From assembly GCA_964561025.1 (NCBI GenBank), contig CAZLNM010000008.1:17688-81687 (forward strand): a stretch of 64,000 nt of DNA. The letters run 5' to 3'. Position numbers and translations under genes: made by a program. Source of the stretch: JAAZNF01 sp964561025. GTDB taxonomy: Bacteria; Myxococcota; B64-G9. The notes beneath the pieces are model-generated. The model did not search any database, was not told the origin of the DNA, and saw only the letters and a program-made list of their open reading frames with translations. Shown here piece after piece: positions 28,183 to 36,624 of the stretch (position 1 is its first letter; each line of letters begins with the position of its first letter).

Positions 28183-28956
28183 ATGACCTCCAGCCGCGCT
28201 TACCGATTCTGGCTGTGTTTTGCGACCATCCTGCCTCTTTCGGGGCCAACTCAGGCCCAGGCGGAGCGAGCAACCATCGACGGGCTCAAAGGCCTGCGCT
28301 TCGGCATGAGCTACGCCGAGGTCAAGAAGGCCCTGCCGGTCATGGCGGACGAGAGAGAGATTGAAGCAGACGTGATCGAGCCGGCGGACCTCGAGGCCGA
28401 TCCGAACGACACCGGCGAGCGGCCGGAGGACCAGAAGCTCGAGGTCGAGGTGCCGGGCAAGCGCATCGGGTTTGGAACCTCGCTCGGCCCTCACCTCGCC
28501 TGGTGCAACCTGTACTTTGCGGTCGACGATCGCCTCAGCCGGATGACGTGCGAACTGGATCCGTTTTCCACCGCCAAGGACCACACCAACGCCGCGCAGC
28601 GAATCCTGGCCGTGCTCACCAATCGGTATGGGAACACGGCGGGAACAGGCGAGAACGATTGTAAGGAGGAAGCGAAAAGTGACGAGAGCCCCTATGACAA
28701 TTTCTCCTGCGAGAGAGAGTGGGTATGGAATGACTCCAGCGGCCGGCTGGAGGTCACCTCTCACCTGTCCGGTTTTCTGAACAGGATCACCGAATCGAGA
28801 ATCCGCCTGGTTGTCGAGTCCAACAAACACCTGCAGTTGGTAAGGACCCTTCAGGAGCAAGCCAACCAGAAGTTGGCCCGCTGGCGAAAGGCCCGGCGGG
28901 AGCAGCGGGACAACATCAAAAAGCACATGCAGAGCCTGGAGCAGGATCTGCGGTGA
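28183..28956 (+). CDS. secreted protein of unknown function
   Basis: 257 residues; AGGAA precedes the ATG by six bases. A signal peptide ends near PTQAQA. The mature protein begins ATIDGLKGLRFGMSYAEVKKALP, the kind of opening seen in small periplasmic proteins of unknown function, then has an acidic stretch (about 60-90), five cysteines, and a C-terminal basic coiled coil (NQKLARWRKARREQRDN). I do not recognise a family. The gene is flanked by the two TGGGGACAGGC repeats and by a C14 run just after its stop, which suggests it is an accessory insert. Confidence 0.65.
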   Translation: MTSSRAYRFWLCFATILPLSGPTQAQAERATIDGLKGLRFGMSYAEVKKALPVMADEREIEADVIEPADLEADPNDTGERPEDQKLEVEVPGKRIGFGTSLGPHLAWCNLYFAVDDRLSRMTCELDPFSTAKDHTNAAQRILAVLTNRYGNTAGTGENDCKEEAKSDESPYDNFSCEREWVWNDSSGRLEVTSHLSGFLNRITESRIRLVVESNKHLQLVRTLQEQANQKLARWRKARREQRDNIKKHMQSLEQDLR

Positions 28957-28970
28957 AGGCGGCTCTTTTT

Positions 28971-28984
28971 CCCCCCCCCCCCCC
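28971..28984 (+). repeat. homopolymer run of 14 C
   Basis: T5 followed by C14 starts about 15 bases after the stop of the gene at 28183. Such runs are prone to slippage in cells and to sequencing error; it is outside any gene. Confidence 0.85.
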
Positions 28985-29013
28985 GGAACATTTTGATATT
29001 CATGGGTTTTCCG

Positions 29014-29055
29014 TGGGGACAGGCCCCGAGGTTCTCCCGAGGTTCTCGAGGTTCT
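29014..29055 (+). repeat. TGGGGACAGGC repeat copy 2 followed by triple CGAGGTTCT
   Basis: 29014-29031 is the partner of 28087-28104. It runs into three copies of CGAGGTTCT at 29027-29035, 29038-29046 and 29047-29055, the last two directly adjacent. Confidence 0.65.
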
Positions 29056-29138
29056 AGGAGGTCTCCTGAAAAAACAAATGGATTCTCCGTCAACGAAAAT
29101 GGCGACCGATATTCATGTCATGAATAAAGGAGAGAGAT

Positions 29139-29840
29139 ATGGGATTGTTCGGAAAGGGCCAGGAGAAGTTGCTGACTCGCCAGAAGGAAAGCATTCTGGA
29201 GGAGGCCCAGAAAGCCGGCGTAACGGTCGAGGAGGTCATCGAAATTCACCCGGAAGACGCTAGCCGGGGAAAGCTCATCGGCGACACGTTGAAGAGCGTG
29301 CTCGGCGGCAGGCTCCGGGCTGACACCATCCAGGTGTTCAAGCTGCGCACTGGCGAGCTTTCGCACGCGTACATCCAGCCTTTCGCGACCATCACGGCCC
29401 TGCCCGGCGAGCATCACGCCCTGCTTCGGGGATGCATGAAGAACCCGGTGGCGCTACGAAGAGGATTCTTTGGCGGGCTGAAGTGGTTCGCGGGTGAGGA
29501 CCGCGAGTTGTCGAAGCGGTTGGCCAAGGAGCGCGAACTCAAGAAGGCGGCCAAGAAACTCAAGTGGGAGTGGCCGGTAGGAGCGTCGGTGGTAAAGCTC
29601 GACTGGACGGTCCAGACCAAGGCGTCGGGCCAGGGCGACACGCACCTGGTGCTAAGGGCTGGGCGCTACGGCGGTTTCACCGCACACAAGGTGGGGCTGG
29701 CACAGTTTGGCAGGCTTTGCGAAACGATGGCGCCCTTGCTCCAAGAAGCCTCTGGCGGCTTCGAGCAAAACTTCATTTTCGAGCCTGCCTACGCTGGCCT
29801 TTTCTTGAAGCTGCTCGGTAAAAATGGAGCGCCGGGTTGA
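29139..29840 (+). CDS. hypothetical cytoplasmic protein
   Basis: 233 residues with a good ribosome site (AAAGGAGAGAG) before the ATG. There is no signal peptide or membrane segment. The N-terminus MGLFGKGQEKLLTRQKESI is basic and helical, followed by VTVEEVIEIHPEDASRG, a mixed alpha/beta middle with FKLRTGELSHAYIQPF, and a Lys-rich helix ELKKAAKKLKW. I recognise no family. It is followed by a candidate terminator and by a stretch of gene debris, so it is monocistronic and probably accessory. Confidence 0.65.
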   Translation: MGLFGKGQEKLLTRQKESILEEAQKAGVTVEEVIEIHPEDASRGKLIGDTLKSVLGGRLRADTIQVFKLRTGELSHAYIQPFATITALPGEHHALLRGCMKNPVALRRGFFGGLKWFAGEDRELSKRLAKERELKKAAKKLKWEWPVGASVVKLDWTVQTKASGQGDTHLVLRAGRYGGFTAHKVGLAQFGRLCETMAPLLQEASGGFEQNFIFEPAYAGLFLKLLGKNGAPG

Positions 29841-29860
29841 ATGATCGGAGTATGAACCCG

Positions 29861-29877
29861 GGTTCCACCCACCCCGG
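29861..29877 (+). repeat. 17-base repeat GGTTCCACCCACCCCGG, copy 1
   Basis: Identical to 63946-63962. Both copies begin 20 bases downstream of a plus-strand stop codon. Confidence 0.7.
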
Positions 29878-29893
29878 ATCCCCTCGGATTTGC

Positions 29894-29913
29894 ACAGGAT
29901 GTGTCCTGTTTTT
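29894..29913 (+). terminator. intrinsic terminator after the gene at 29139
   Basis: ACAGGA / TCCTGT with a four-base TGTG loop runs straight into five T residues, 54 bases after the stop at 29840. Confidence 0.6.
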
Positions 29914-30176
29914 CAGCCATCAGCTATCGTTCTAGGTCCTTCTCCTTGTATTGCCCTTTCCCCGGGTTTTCTTCCAAGTTTTCTCGCAATCCGAGTGAGT
30001 TGCGCTCTGGCAAGCCCGGCTCGGGCAGCGGATGAGAGCGCAGGCCAGGATCTGGTTCCTACCAAAACGGCTTCGCCGGGTGGGCACGGCAGAGATCCGG
30101 CCGTGACCATACGTTGATTTCCTACCAAGGGGACCTGGGCAGGAACGCCTCCCCCCGCGCCCAGGGATTCCTTGTG

Positions 30177-30377
30177 TCAAGTGGGCAGCGTGGGGGAGGC
30201 CGGCCGCAGGCCGGGTGGGGGGCGACCCAGTTCGCCCGCGATGACATGCAGCACGGCATCCAGTTCCTGGAACACCTGGTGGTCGAAGAAGCGGAGTACC
30301 CTGAACCCTGCCTGCTCGAGCCAGCGGGTTCTGTGCTCGTCATAGCTTCTTTGCTCGATGTGCTGGCCGCCGTCAAG
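30177..30377 (-). pseudogene. DUF559-type endonuclease remnant (C-terminal part only)
   Basis: Translated on the minus strand from 30377 the sequence reads LDGGQHIEQ, then YDEHRTRWLEQAGFRVLRFF and VFQELDAVLHVI, followed by a stop. This is the C-terminal half of the DUF559 very-short-patch-repair-like nuclease family, with the ExK-type core starting abruptly. Upstream codons (30378-30539) do not continue the family, so the N-terminal half has been lost. No start codon or ribosome site is evident. Confidence 0.65.
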
Positions 30378-30387
30378 TCTTGTTGGG

Positions 30388-30564
30388 CGTGCGAAGAGCA
30401 ACGCGCTGGACAAGGGGTACGACGAGGAGGCGGTGCACCAGCAACTCTGGCAGGACCGGGTGGAGCCGATTATCGCCATCCGGGATCTGACCGAGGAGGA
30501 GAACCTGGCCCTGTCGGGAAGGCTCGAGGAAGTTCGCAAGACCGTCTATACGATCGCGGCGTGA
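30388..30564 (+). pseudogene. 3' fragment of an unknown gene
   Basis: An open stretch encodes NALDKGYDEEAVHQQLW, then EPIIAIRDLTEEENLALSG and ends EEVRKTVYTIAA-stop. It has protein-like composition (helical, alternating charge) and G/C third positions, but no start codon with a ribosome site and no N-terminal domain. It abuts the DUF559 remnant within a few bases, which suggests a deletion junction joined two gene ends. The family is unknown. Confidence 0.45.
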
Positions 30565-30688
30565 GCGGCGTTGCCTGAGCTTACGAGGAGAAGGCCACAC
30601 AAGACAGAGGAGGGGTCTGCCTTGTGCACGGGCACGAACCGCGCAGGGCCAGGGAACGCCTGGGGTTCCTGAGCCCCCCCATCCTCAC

Positions 30689-30720
30689 CTTCCCCCACCG
30701 CGCTTCGCGCGGGGGGGAAG
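30689..30720. repeat. palindromic hairpin (REP-like)
   Basis: CTTCCCCC-A-CCGCGC, loop TTC, then GCGCGGGGGGGAAG gives a 14-pair stem with a single bulged A. It lies 106 bases before pepF. No T-run follows, so a repeat or processing hairpin is more likely than a terminator. Confidence 0.65.
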
Positions 30721-30826
30721 GGACCAACGCCCGCCGCCAACAGTCCACAGCGCAACTCGCTCAATCCAGGTTGTGCTCCGGCAGCGTCTGTGGCAGCATC
30801 CCCGCCAGTAAGAAAGGAGCCCGCCG

Positions 30827-32719
30827 ATGCCCAAAAGAGTTTTTCTTGCCTGCCTGGCAGTTGCCGTACTGTCCCCGCTCGCCCGCGGCGAGGAGAAAGG
30901 CGCCAAGATGAGCACCATCCCCAAGCGTTCCGACGTCGAGGAGAAATACCGCTGGAAACTCGAGGATCTGTACCCCACTCTTGAAGAGTTCGAGAAGGAC
31001 TTCGCCAAGGTAGAAGCCGACATGGCGGCCTTCGCCAAGTGCCAGGGGAAGCTCGGCCGGAGCACAAAGGACCTTCGCGGTTGCCTCGACCAGCTCTTCG
31101 ATATGTCAAAGCGCTTCGCCCGCCTGGCCACCTACTCCGAGCGGCTCCATGACCAGGACGGCAAGGACGTGAAGGGCCAGGAGCTCCACGACCGCATCGA
31201 GAAGCTCGGCACGCGCTTCTCCGCGGCGGTAGCCTTCGTCGAGCCCGAGATCCTGGCCATCCCGGCGGCCAAGGCCAAGGCCATGCAAAAGCAAAAGGCC
31301 CTCGCCGACGTGGGCCACTACCTCGATAACATCCTGCGCCGCCGCCCCCACGTGCTCTCCAAGGCCGAGGAAGAGCTCATGGCCCGCACCGGCGACATGG
31401 CGGCCGTGCCCGAGAACATCTACGAGACGCTCTCCACGGTGAACCTGCCCTTCCCCGAGATCGACGTCGACGGCCAGAAGACCCGCATCAACCAGGCCAT
31501 GTTCACCCGCCACCGCGCCCACCCCGACGCCGCGGTGCGAAAGCGCGTGTTCGAGGCGCTGTTCGGCACCTACCGCGCCTTCCGCGAGACCATGGCCGGG
31601 CTGCTCTCGGGCACGGTGAGCCGCGACCACTTCGTGGCCAAGAGCCGCCGCTACGAAAGCGACCTTCAGGCCGCCCTGGACCGCACCAACGTGCCGACCT
31701 CCATCTACCACAACATGATAAAAAACGTCCGCGCAAACCGCGAGCTTCTGTGGCGCTACCTGAAGCTGAAGCAGAAGCTCCTCAAGGCGCAAAAGCTCCT
31801 GTACTCCGATCTCTACGCCTCGGTCATCCCAGCCGTGGAGATGAAGATCCCCTACCAGGAGGCCCAGAAGATCATCCTGGAGGCGGTGAAGCCCCTCGGC
31901 CCCGAGATCGTGGGCATCCTCAACGCCGCCTTCGAGCAGCGCTGGATCGACGTGTACCCCACCGAGGGCAAGCGCTCCGGGGCCTACATGTCCGGCTCGG
32001 CCTACGACGTGCACCCCTACCTCCTGCTCAACTACGTCGACTCTTACGACGCCATGAGCACCACCGCCCACGAGCTGGGGCACGCGGTGCACTCGTACCT
32101 CTCCAACAAGAACCAGAAGTTCCACGACGCCGACTACCCCATCTTCGTGGCCGAGGTAGCCTCCACCGCCAACGAGAACCTGCTGCGCCTCCACCTCGTC
32201 GCCAAGGAGAGCGACCGGGCGAAGAAGATGTTCCTGCTCGGCCAGTACCTCGAGTCCTGGCGCACCACGGTCTTTCGCCAGTGCCTGTTCGCACAGTTCG
32301 AGCTCCTCATCCACGACGCGGCCCAGAAGGGCACGCCGCTCACCGCGGACTTTTTGGAATCGAGCTACCTCGGGCTGCTGCGCGATTACTACGGTGCCGA
32401 GCAAGGGGTGGTGGAGATCGACCCGCTGTTCTCGGTGGAGTGGGCCTACATCCCGCACTTCTTCTACAACTTCTACATGTTCCAGTACACCACCAGTTTC
32501 ATCGCCTCGGTGGCCATCGCCGAGCGCATCTTCGCCGGCGACGCCAAGGCGCGCGAAGGCTTCCTTTCCATGCTCAAGGCCGGCGGCTCGCTGTACCCGG
32601 TGGATCTCTTGAAACTCGCCGGCGTGGACCTCACCCAGGACGAGGCCTACCGCACGGCCTTCGCCTCCCTCGAGCGCGCCATCGGCGAGCTGGAGAAACT
32701 CTCCGGCGAGATAAAGTAA
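30827..32719 (+). CDS. pepF: exported oligoendopeptidase F (M3 family)
   Basis: 630 residues; AAAGGAGC precedes the ATG. The zinc site is HELGH at 415-419 with the downstream Glu in FVAEVASTANE; GAYMSGSAYDVHPYLLLN and the N-terminal YRWKLEDLYP block are PepF/M3B hallmarks. Unlike cytosolic PepF, it begins with a cleavable export signal (FLACLAVAVLSPLARG), so it is expected in the periplasm or outside the cell, degrading short peptides. No lipobox is evident. It is monocistronic, followed by the inverted-repeat element. Confidence 0.94.
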   Translation: MPKRVFLACLAVAVLSPLARGEEKGAKMSTIPKRSDVEEKYRWKLEDLYPTLEEFEKDFAKVEADMAAFAKCQGKLGRSTKDLRGCLDQLFDMSKRFARLATYSERLHDQDGKDVKGQELHDRIEKLGTRFSAAVAFVEPEILAIPAAKAKAMQKQKALADVGHYLDNILRRRPHVLSKAEEELMARTGDMAAVPENIYETLSTVNLPFPEIDVDGQKTRINQAMFTRHRAHPDAAVRKRVFEALFGTYRAFRETMAGLLSGTVSRDHFVAKSRRYESDLQAALDRTNVPTSIYHNMIKNVRANRELLWRYLKLKQKLLKAQKLLYSDLYASVIPAVEMKIPYQEAQKIILEAVKPLGPEIVGILNAAFEQRWIDVYPTEGKRSGAYMSGSAYDVHPYLLLNYVDSYDAMSTTAHELGHAVHSYLSNKNQKFHDADYPIFVAEVASTANENLLRLHLVAKESDRAKKMFLLGQYLESWRTTVFRQCLFAQFELLIHDAAQKGTPLTADFLESSYLGLLRDYYGAEQGVVEIDPLFSVEWAYIPHFFYNFYMFQYTTSFIASVAIAERIFAGDAKAREGFLSMLKAGGSLYPVDLLKLAGVDLTQDEAYRTAFASLERAIGELEKLSGEIK

Positions 32720-32735
32720 GAAAGAAAAAATCTCG

Positions 32736-32941
32736 GCAAGGGGGCAAGCCCCCTTGGACCCCACGGAAAAGAACCCGGAAAAACCTTCTACTAAGAAAAC
32801 CTCAGAAGAAACCTGTTTCCTTTCCTCGCCTTCCCCTTTTTCCCCTCAATTGATAGCGCCTTTTCGGAGCCGTTTCCTCTCCACTATTGGGGATTTTTCC
32901 GGGACGGTTTCCCGGGGGTTCAAGGGGGCCAGGCCCTCTTG
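32736..32941. mobile_element. MITE-like element with ~33-base (up to ~60) imperfect terminal inverted repeats
   Basis: The left end (32738-32770: AAGGGGGC-AA-GCCCCCTT then GGACCCCACGGAAA) is matched in reverse complement by the right end (32905-32941: GGTTTCCCGGGGG, TTCAAGGGGGCC, AGGCCCTCTTG). Similarity continues inward through CCCGGAAAAA on the left and TTTTTCCGGGA on the right. Each end is itself a palindrome. There is no transposase inside, and the internal 63-codon frame looks like chance. On the minus strand the left palindrome is followed by a T-rich tract, so it could also end transcription from both sides. Confidence 0.5.
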
Positions 32942-32962
32942 CTAGATCCAGTGCATTGTCGG

Positions 32963-34267
32963 TTACTTCTTGAGTAAAGCGAGCGCTTTCTTGAGGGGGA
33001 GGTCCTCGCCGCGGCCGTCCCAGGCGGCCTCCACGTCGGGTTCGATGCCCTCGTAGAGCGGCGTGTCCTTGGGCGAGTAGTAGCGTCCGGTGGAGAGCTT
33101 CAGCGCCGAGCCGTCGGCGAGCTCCATCACCACCTGCACGGTACCTTTGCCCAGCGTCTTCTCGCCCACGATCTTGGCCCGCTCGTAGTCATGGAGCGCC
33201 AGCGCCACGATCTCGCTCACCGAGGCCGAGCGGTGATCCACCAGCAACACGAGCGGTAGGTCCTTCCATGGCCCCGGCTTGCGCACGGCCTCGACCTCGG
33301 CGCCCATCTGCTTTTTCTTCTTGACCGTGACCACCGTGCCGCCGTTGATGAACAGCCCCACCACCGCGGTGCCCTCGGTCACCAGCCCGCCCGGGTTGCC
33401 GCGCAGGTCGAGCACCAGGCCCCTCAGCGCCCCGCCCTTCTCGGCGATCTTCGGCAGCACCGCCGAAAGGTGCTTTGCGGTGTCGGCGCGAAAGTCCAGC
33501 AGGTGGATGCGGGCGAAGCCGCCGGGCAGCACGTCCACCCGGATGTTCTGCTTGGGCGGCTCGGCGATGGTCAGCGTGCGCGCCTTGCCGGCGATGACCA
33601 GCTCGACCTTCTCGCCGGGTTTGCCGCGGCACAACGCCAGCGCCTCGAGCTCGTTGAGCGTCGCGGCGTCGCGCCCGCCCACCTGCTCGACCTTCATGCC
33701 GGCGCGCACCCCGTCCTGGTAGGCCGGCCCGCCGACGACCGCGTCCAGCACCCGCAGGCCGCCGGGGACGTTCTCGAACAGCAAGCCCACGTCGCCAATG
33801 ACCGCGCTGCCGTCCTCCAGCAGCCGGTTGTAGATGTCCTGCTCCAAAAAGACGCTCCAGGGATCGCCGCAGGCGGCCACCATCTCGCGCAACATGCCGT
33901 GCTCCACCGCGCGCTTGTTGGCCTTTCCCGCGCCCACGGCGAGGGTCGCCGTCCGGGCCAGCGCCTCCTCCAGCGCCTTGAAGTCGTGCAGGGCGTCGGC
34001 GAGCAGCGTCTCGCTCTTTCCGGCGATGGTGACGGTGGCGAACTTCGGCTCGGATTCGAGGCGCACCTCGGCGCCGGGGACCGAACGCAGCAAGCCCCGC
34101 AGCGCGCCGGTGGCCAGGGCGGCCAGGTTGGCCTTGTCGACGAACGCCACCTCGAAGTGCCGGAGCACCTCGTGTAGCGCTGTGAACTTCTCAGCGGCCG
34201 CGCCCGCCGATCCCGCGGCGAGCGTCAAGGCAAGACCAAGACCGACTGCGGCTCTCGTCATTTTCAT
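32963..34267 (-). CDS. S41-family C-terminal-processing-type peptidase
   Basis: 434 residues from ATG 34267, with GGAGG nine bases upstream. A signal peptide ends at GSAGAAA. A PDZ-like domain (GLLFENVPGGLRVLDAV...GRDAATLNELEAL) precedes the S41 core with LLDFRADTAKHL, LVLDLRGNPGGLV, the nucleophile Ser in DHRSASVSEIVA and the catalytic Lys in GEKTLGKGTVQ. The end GIEPDVEAAW is typical. It should be a periplasmic serine protease of the CtpA/tsp group. It is divergent from the outer-membrane barrel gene and has no operon partner. Confidence 0.92.
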   Translation of the reverse strand: MKMTRAAVGLGLALTLAAGSAGAAAEKFTALHEVLRHFEVAFVDKANLAALATGALRGLLRSVPGAEVRLESEPKFATVTIAGKSETLLADALHDFKALEEALARTATLAVGAGKANKRAVEHGMLREMVAACGDPWSVFLEQDIYNRLLEDGSAVIGDVGLLFENVPGGLRVLDAVVGGPAYQDGVRAGMKVEQVGGRDAATLNELEALALCRGKPGEKVELVIAGKARTLTIAEPPKQNIRVDVLPGGFARIHLLDFRADTAKHLSAVLPKIAEKGGALRGLVLDLRGNPGGLVTEGTAVVGLFINGGTVVTVKKKKQMGAEVEAVRKPGPWKDLPLVLLVDHRSASVSEIVALALHDYERAKIVGEKTLGKGTVQVVMELADGSALKLSTGRYYSPKDTPLYEGIEPDVEAAWDGRGEDLPLKKALALLKK

Positions 34268-34367
34268 GGGAAGGTCCTCCGGGGTGGGCGTTCGGCTGAC
34301 CTCGACGTTGTACCCGGTTCGGCCCCGGGCTGCAACTCGCTGGCGGCGTCTTGCGGAAAGTTTGCTG

Positions 34368-34397
34368 TTGACACGCCGGCCTCCGATGAAATACGAC
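34368..34397 (+). promoter_or_regulatory. candidate promoter for the barrel-lipoprotein-barrel operon
   Basis: TTGACA (34368-34373), an 18-base spacer and TACGAC (34392-34397), about 43 bases before the ATG at 34440. Confidence 0.5.
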
Positions 34398-34439
34398 ATG
34401 GGCCGTTCAGGATAGATTCATTTCTCTACGAGGGCCGAA

Positions 34440-35918
34440 ATGACGCGGAAAGCACTCATTGCAACCGTTGTCTTCACTCTCCTGCCAACGAGCGGCAGGG
34501 CGCAGAGCGACTTCTCCACGCTCCCAAGCTATCAGCCGCTGCTGCTCGGCCTGCGGACGGCCGGCATGGGCGGGGCGGCCGCCGCCTTCGGCGAGGACGG
34601 GGCCATGCCGTGGGTCAACCCGGCCGGGGTCGCCCGCGCGGGGCGCAGCAACCTGTCGCTCTCGGCCAACGCCTGGTCCATGGAGAAGGCCGACGTCCCG
34701 AGCATGCTGGCCATCGGCGGCCCGCTGGCCGAGTCCAGCGCAAGCGGCACGAGCTCCGAGGACGCCTTCTTCCCGAGCGGCGTGAGCTTCAGCTTCTTTC
34801 TGGATCCCGAATACCGCCACGTGCTGGCGCTCTCCATGCTCACCCCCAACCGCGGGCAGAGGAACCTCACCTCGGAGACCGCCGCCGACGCCGGCCAGAC
34901 GGTGGCCAAGCTGACGTTCACCCAGGTGCGCGAGTTCACCCAGTACGAGTTCGGGCCGACGTACTCGTACTGCGCGGGCAACTGGAGCGCCGGGCTGTCG
35001 GTTTTTTTACGCTACCTCCCCATCACCTTCGCCCAGACCACCAACGCCACCGGTTACCGGCTGGACGGGCACTTCATGTTCGGGCCCGACAGCCGCATCG
35101 TGGACGCCATGAGCCTCGACCTGGACCTGGTGGCCGGCGTCCAGGCCGGGCCCTTCTGGGACGGCTTCTTCGCCGGCGCCGCGGTCCACGGCCGCTCCAT
35201 CCACCTTTCGGGCCATTTCAACCAGAGCTTTCAGCATCTTATCGGCAACGCCAACACGGACGAGCTGGCGGTCGAGATCGGCAAGGCCGACGTCCCGGCC
35301 TTCGAGGTGAGGACGCCCTTCTGGTTCTCGTTCGGGCTCGGCTACCAGCGGCCGGGCCGTTTCGCCGTGGCCGCGGACGTGAACCTGTACCTGCCGCAGG
35401 GCCGCTACCAGAACCTCTCCGGCGCCCAGGCGGTGCGCGTGTACACCGGTACCGAGTCGTTCCGCACCGAGGGCCGCGATCTCATCATCGAGAGCGAGCA
35501 GGAAATGGTGGTGAACGTCTCCGTCGGCGGCGAGGTCCACCTCCTCGATCGCGTCGCGCTGCGCGCCGGCTTCTTCACCGACTTTGCCGCCAACACCGAT
35601 CCGGGCGACAACGGGCTCCTGGAAGACGCCGGCAACAGCCGCATGCACCGCTACGGCGGCACGCTGGGCCTCGGCTACACCGGGCAAACGGCCCAGTTCC
35701 AGCTCGCGCTCATGTACCTCTACGGTACGGGCCGCATCATGGCCATGAACGGCTACCTGGAGAGCAACGGCACCATAAACCGCAGCTACGCCGCGTCCGA
35801 TTTTTCGAGCCACACGCTGACGCTGTCGTTCTCGGGACGCATCGACATCGCCAGCCTGTTCTCCAGCATGAAAGCGGCGGCCTCCGAGGAGATCGGCCGC
35901 CTCGGGCCCGGCGCCTGA
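34440..35918 (+). CDS. FadL/PorV-like outer-membrane beta-barrel protein, paralogue A
   Basis: 492 residues with signal peptide ending at SGRAQ. The mature N-terminus LLLGLRTAGMGGAAAAFGEDGAMPWVNPAGVAR has the GMGGA...NPAG pattern of FadL/OmpP1- and PorV-type barrels. Many amphipathic strands follow, with repeated GxRAGFFTD-type hairpins (ALRAGFFTDFA) and a late FSGRIDI strand. It is a predicted outer-membrane channel or carrier for hydrophobic molecules. A second copy with the same architecture is at 36625, with a lipoprotein gene between them, all on one transcript. Confidence 0.75.
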   Translation: MTRKALIATVVFTLLPTSGRAQSDFSTLPSYQPLLLGLRTAGMGGAAAAFGEDGAMPWVNPAGVARAGRSNLSLSANAWSMEKADVPSMLAIGGPLAESSASGTSSEDAFFPSGVSFSFFLDPEYRHVLALSMLTPNRGQRNLTSETAADAGQTVAKLTFTQVREFTQYEFGPTYSYCAGNWSAGLSVFLRYLPITFAQTTNATGYRLDGHFMFGPDSRIVDAMSLDLDLVAGVQAGPFWDGFFAGAAVHGRSIHLSGHFNQSFQHLIGNANTDELAVEIGKADVPAFEVRTPFWFSFGLGYQRPGRFAVAADVNLYLPQGRYQNLSGAQAVRVYTGTESFRTEGRDLIIESEQEMVVNVSVGGEVHLLDRVALRAGFFTDFAANTDPGDNGLLEDAGNSRMHRYGGTLGLGYTGQTAQFQLALMYLYGTGRIMAMNGYLESNGTINRSYAASDFSSHTLTLSFSGRIDIASLFSSMKAAASEEIGRLGPGA

Positions 35919-35936
35919 ACCGACACGGGAGACGCC

Positions 35937-36575
35937 ATGAGAAAAACTTCCGTCACCATCGCCGTCCTCTCGGCCGCGGCGCTCGCCGGCTGCGTCCTCG
36001 ACGACTTTCCCACCGTCCACCACTGTGTCACCTCCTCCGACTGCGAGCTGGGCTCCGTGTGCAACATGGCGAGCGAGCGCTGCGTCGTCGAGGTGAGCGC
36101 CGGTCCCAACCGCTTCGCCGGCACCTTCACCTTCGTCTTGGCCCCACAGTACAATTCGGCCACCGGAAAATACGAGCCCTCGGCCGGCGCCTCCAACGTG
36201 TGGGCGCGGGCGAACTTCAACGGCTCGGACTACCTCACCGGCACCGGCGCCTTTTTCAAGTTGCTCCCCGACGGCTCGGGCATCTTGTTTTCCACGTACA
36301 ATGCCGAAATCAACCGGGACATGGTGATGTTTTCGTTTTTCATCGCCACCACCACCCTCACCGCTGGCAAAGACATGGACATCGGCAGCGAGGTCTTTGG
36401 CAGCCTGGACTATTACACCTACCTGGGAGAGGACCACGACCCGCAATGGACCATGCCTCCCCGAACCATCGCGGAGATGACGAGTGGCCGGCTCACCTTC
36501 GAAGAGCTTTCGACCAACCCCGGCGACACCTGGTCCGGGCAGTTCTCCGGCACGCTAGGCGCGCCGACGCCATGA
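35937..36575 (+). CDS. lipoprotein of unknown function
   Basis: 212 residues, 18 bases after barrel A. The signal peptide ends in lipobox ALAGC (Cys19), followed by a Cys motif HHCVTSSDCELGSVCNMASERC that resembles the short Dickkopf/EGF-like repeats of myxobacterial lipoproteins. The rest is beta-rich (FAGTFTFVLAPQYNS, GSGILFSTYNAEINRDM). No catalytic motif is seen. Its position between two barrel paralogues suggests it is a surface or periplasmic partner of those barrels. Confidence 0.78.
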   Translation: MRKTSVTIAVLSAAALAGCVLDDFPTVHHCVTSSDCELGSVCNMASERCVVEVSAGPNRFAGTFTFVLAPQYNSATGKYEPSAGASNVWARANFNGSDYLTGTGAFFKLLPDGSGILFSTYNAEINRDMVMFSFFIATTTLTAGKDMDIGSEVFGSLDYYTYLGEDHDPQWTMPPRTIAEMTSGRLTFEELSTNPGDTWSGQFSGTLGAPTP

Positions 36576-36624
36576 TCGCACGAGGCAGACATTGCGCCAC
36601 GCAAAATTCATAGACGAGGCCATC

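Larger units (their letters stand above)
29914..30826. other. gene-poor stretch with gene remnants and a hairpin
   Basis: About 900 bases with no convincing full-length gene. It contains a DUF559 nuclease remnant (minus), the 3' end of an unknown gene (plus) and a strong palindrome at 30689-30720. The segment 29914-30170 shows nothing I can identify. Confidence 0.6.

Noticed and set aside
29078..29263. 61-codon frame starting before the gene at 29139
   Set aside because: Overlaps the better-supported gene in another frame and has no ribosome site or family.
32754..32945. 63-codon frame inside the inverted-repeat element
   Set aside because: Composition follows the repeat sequence; no ribosome site; starts within a palindrome.
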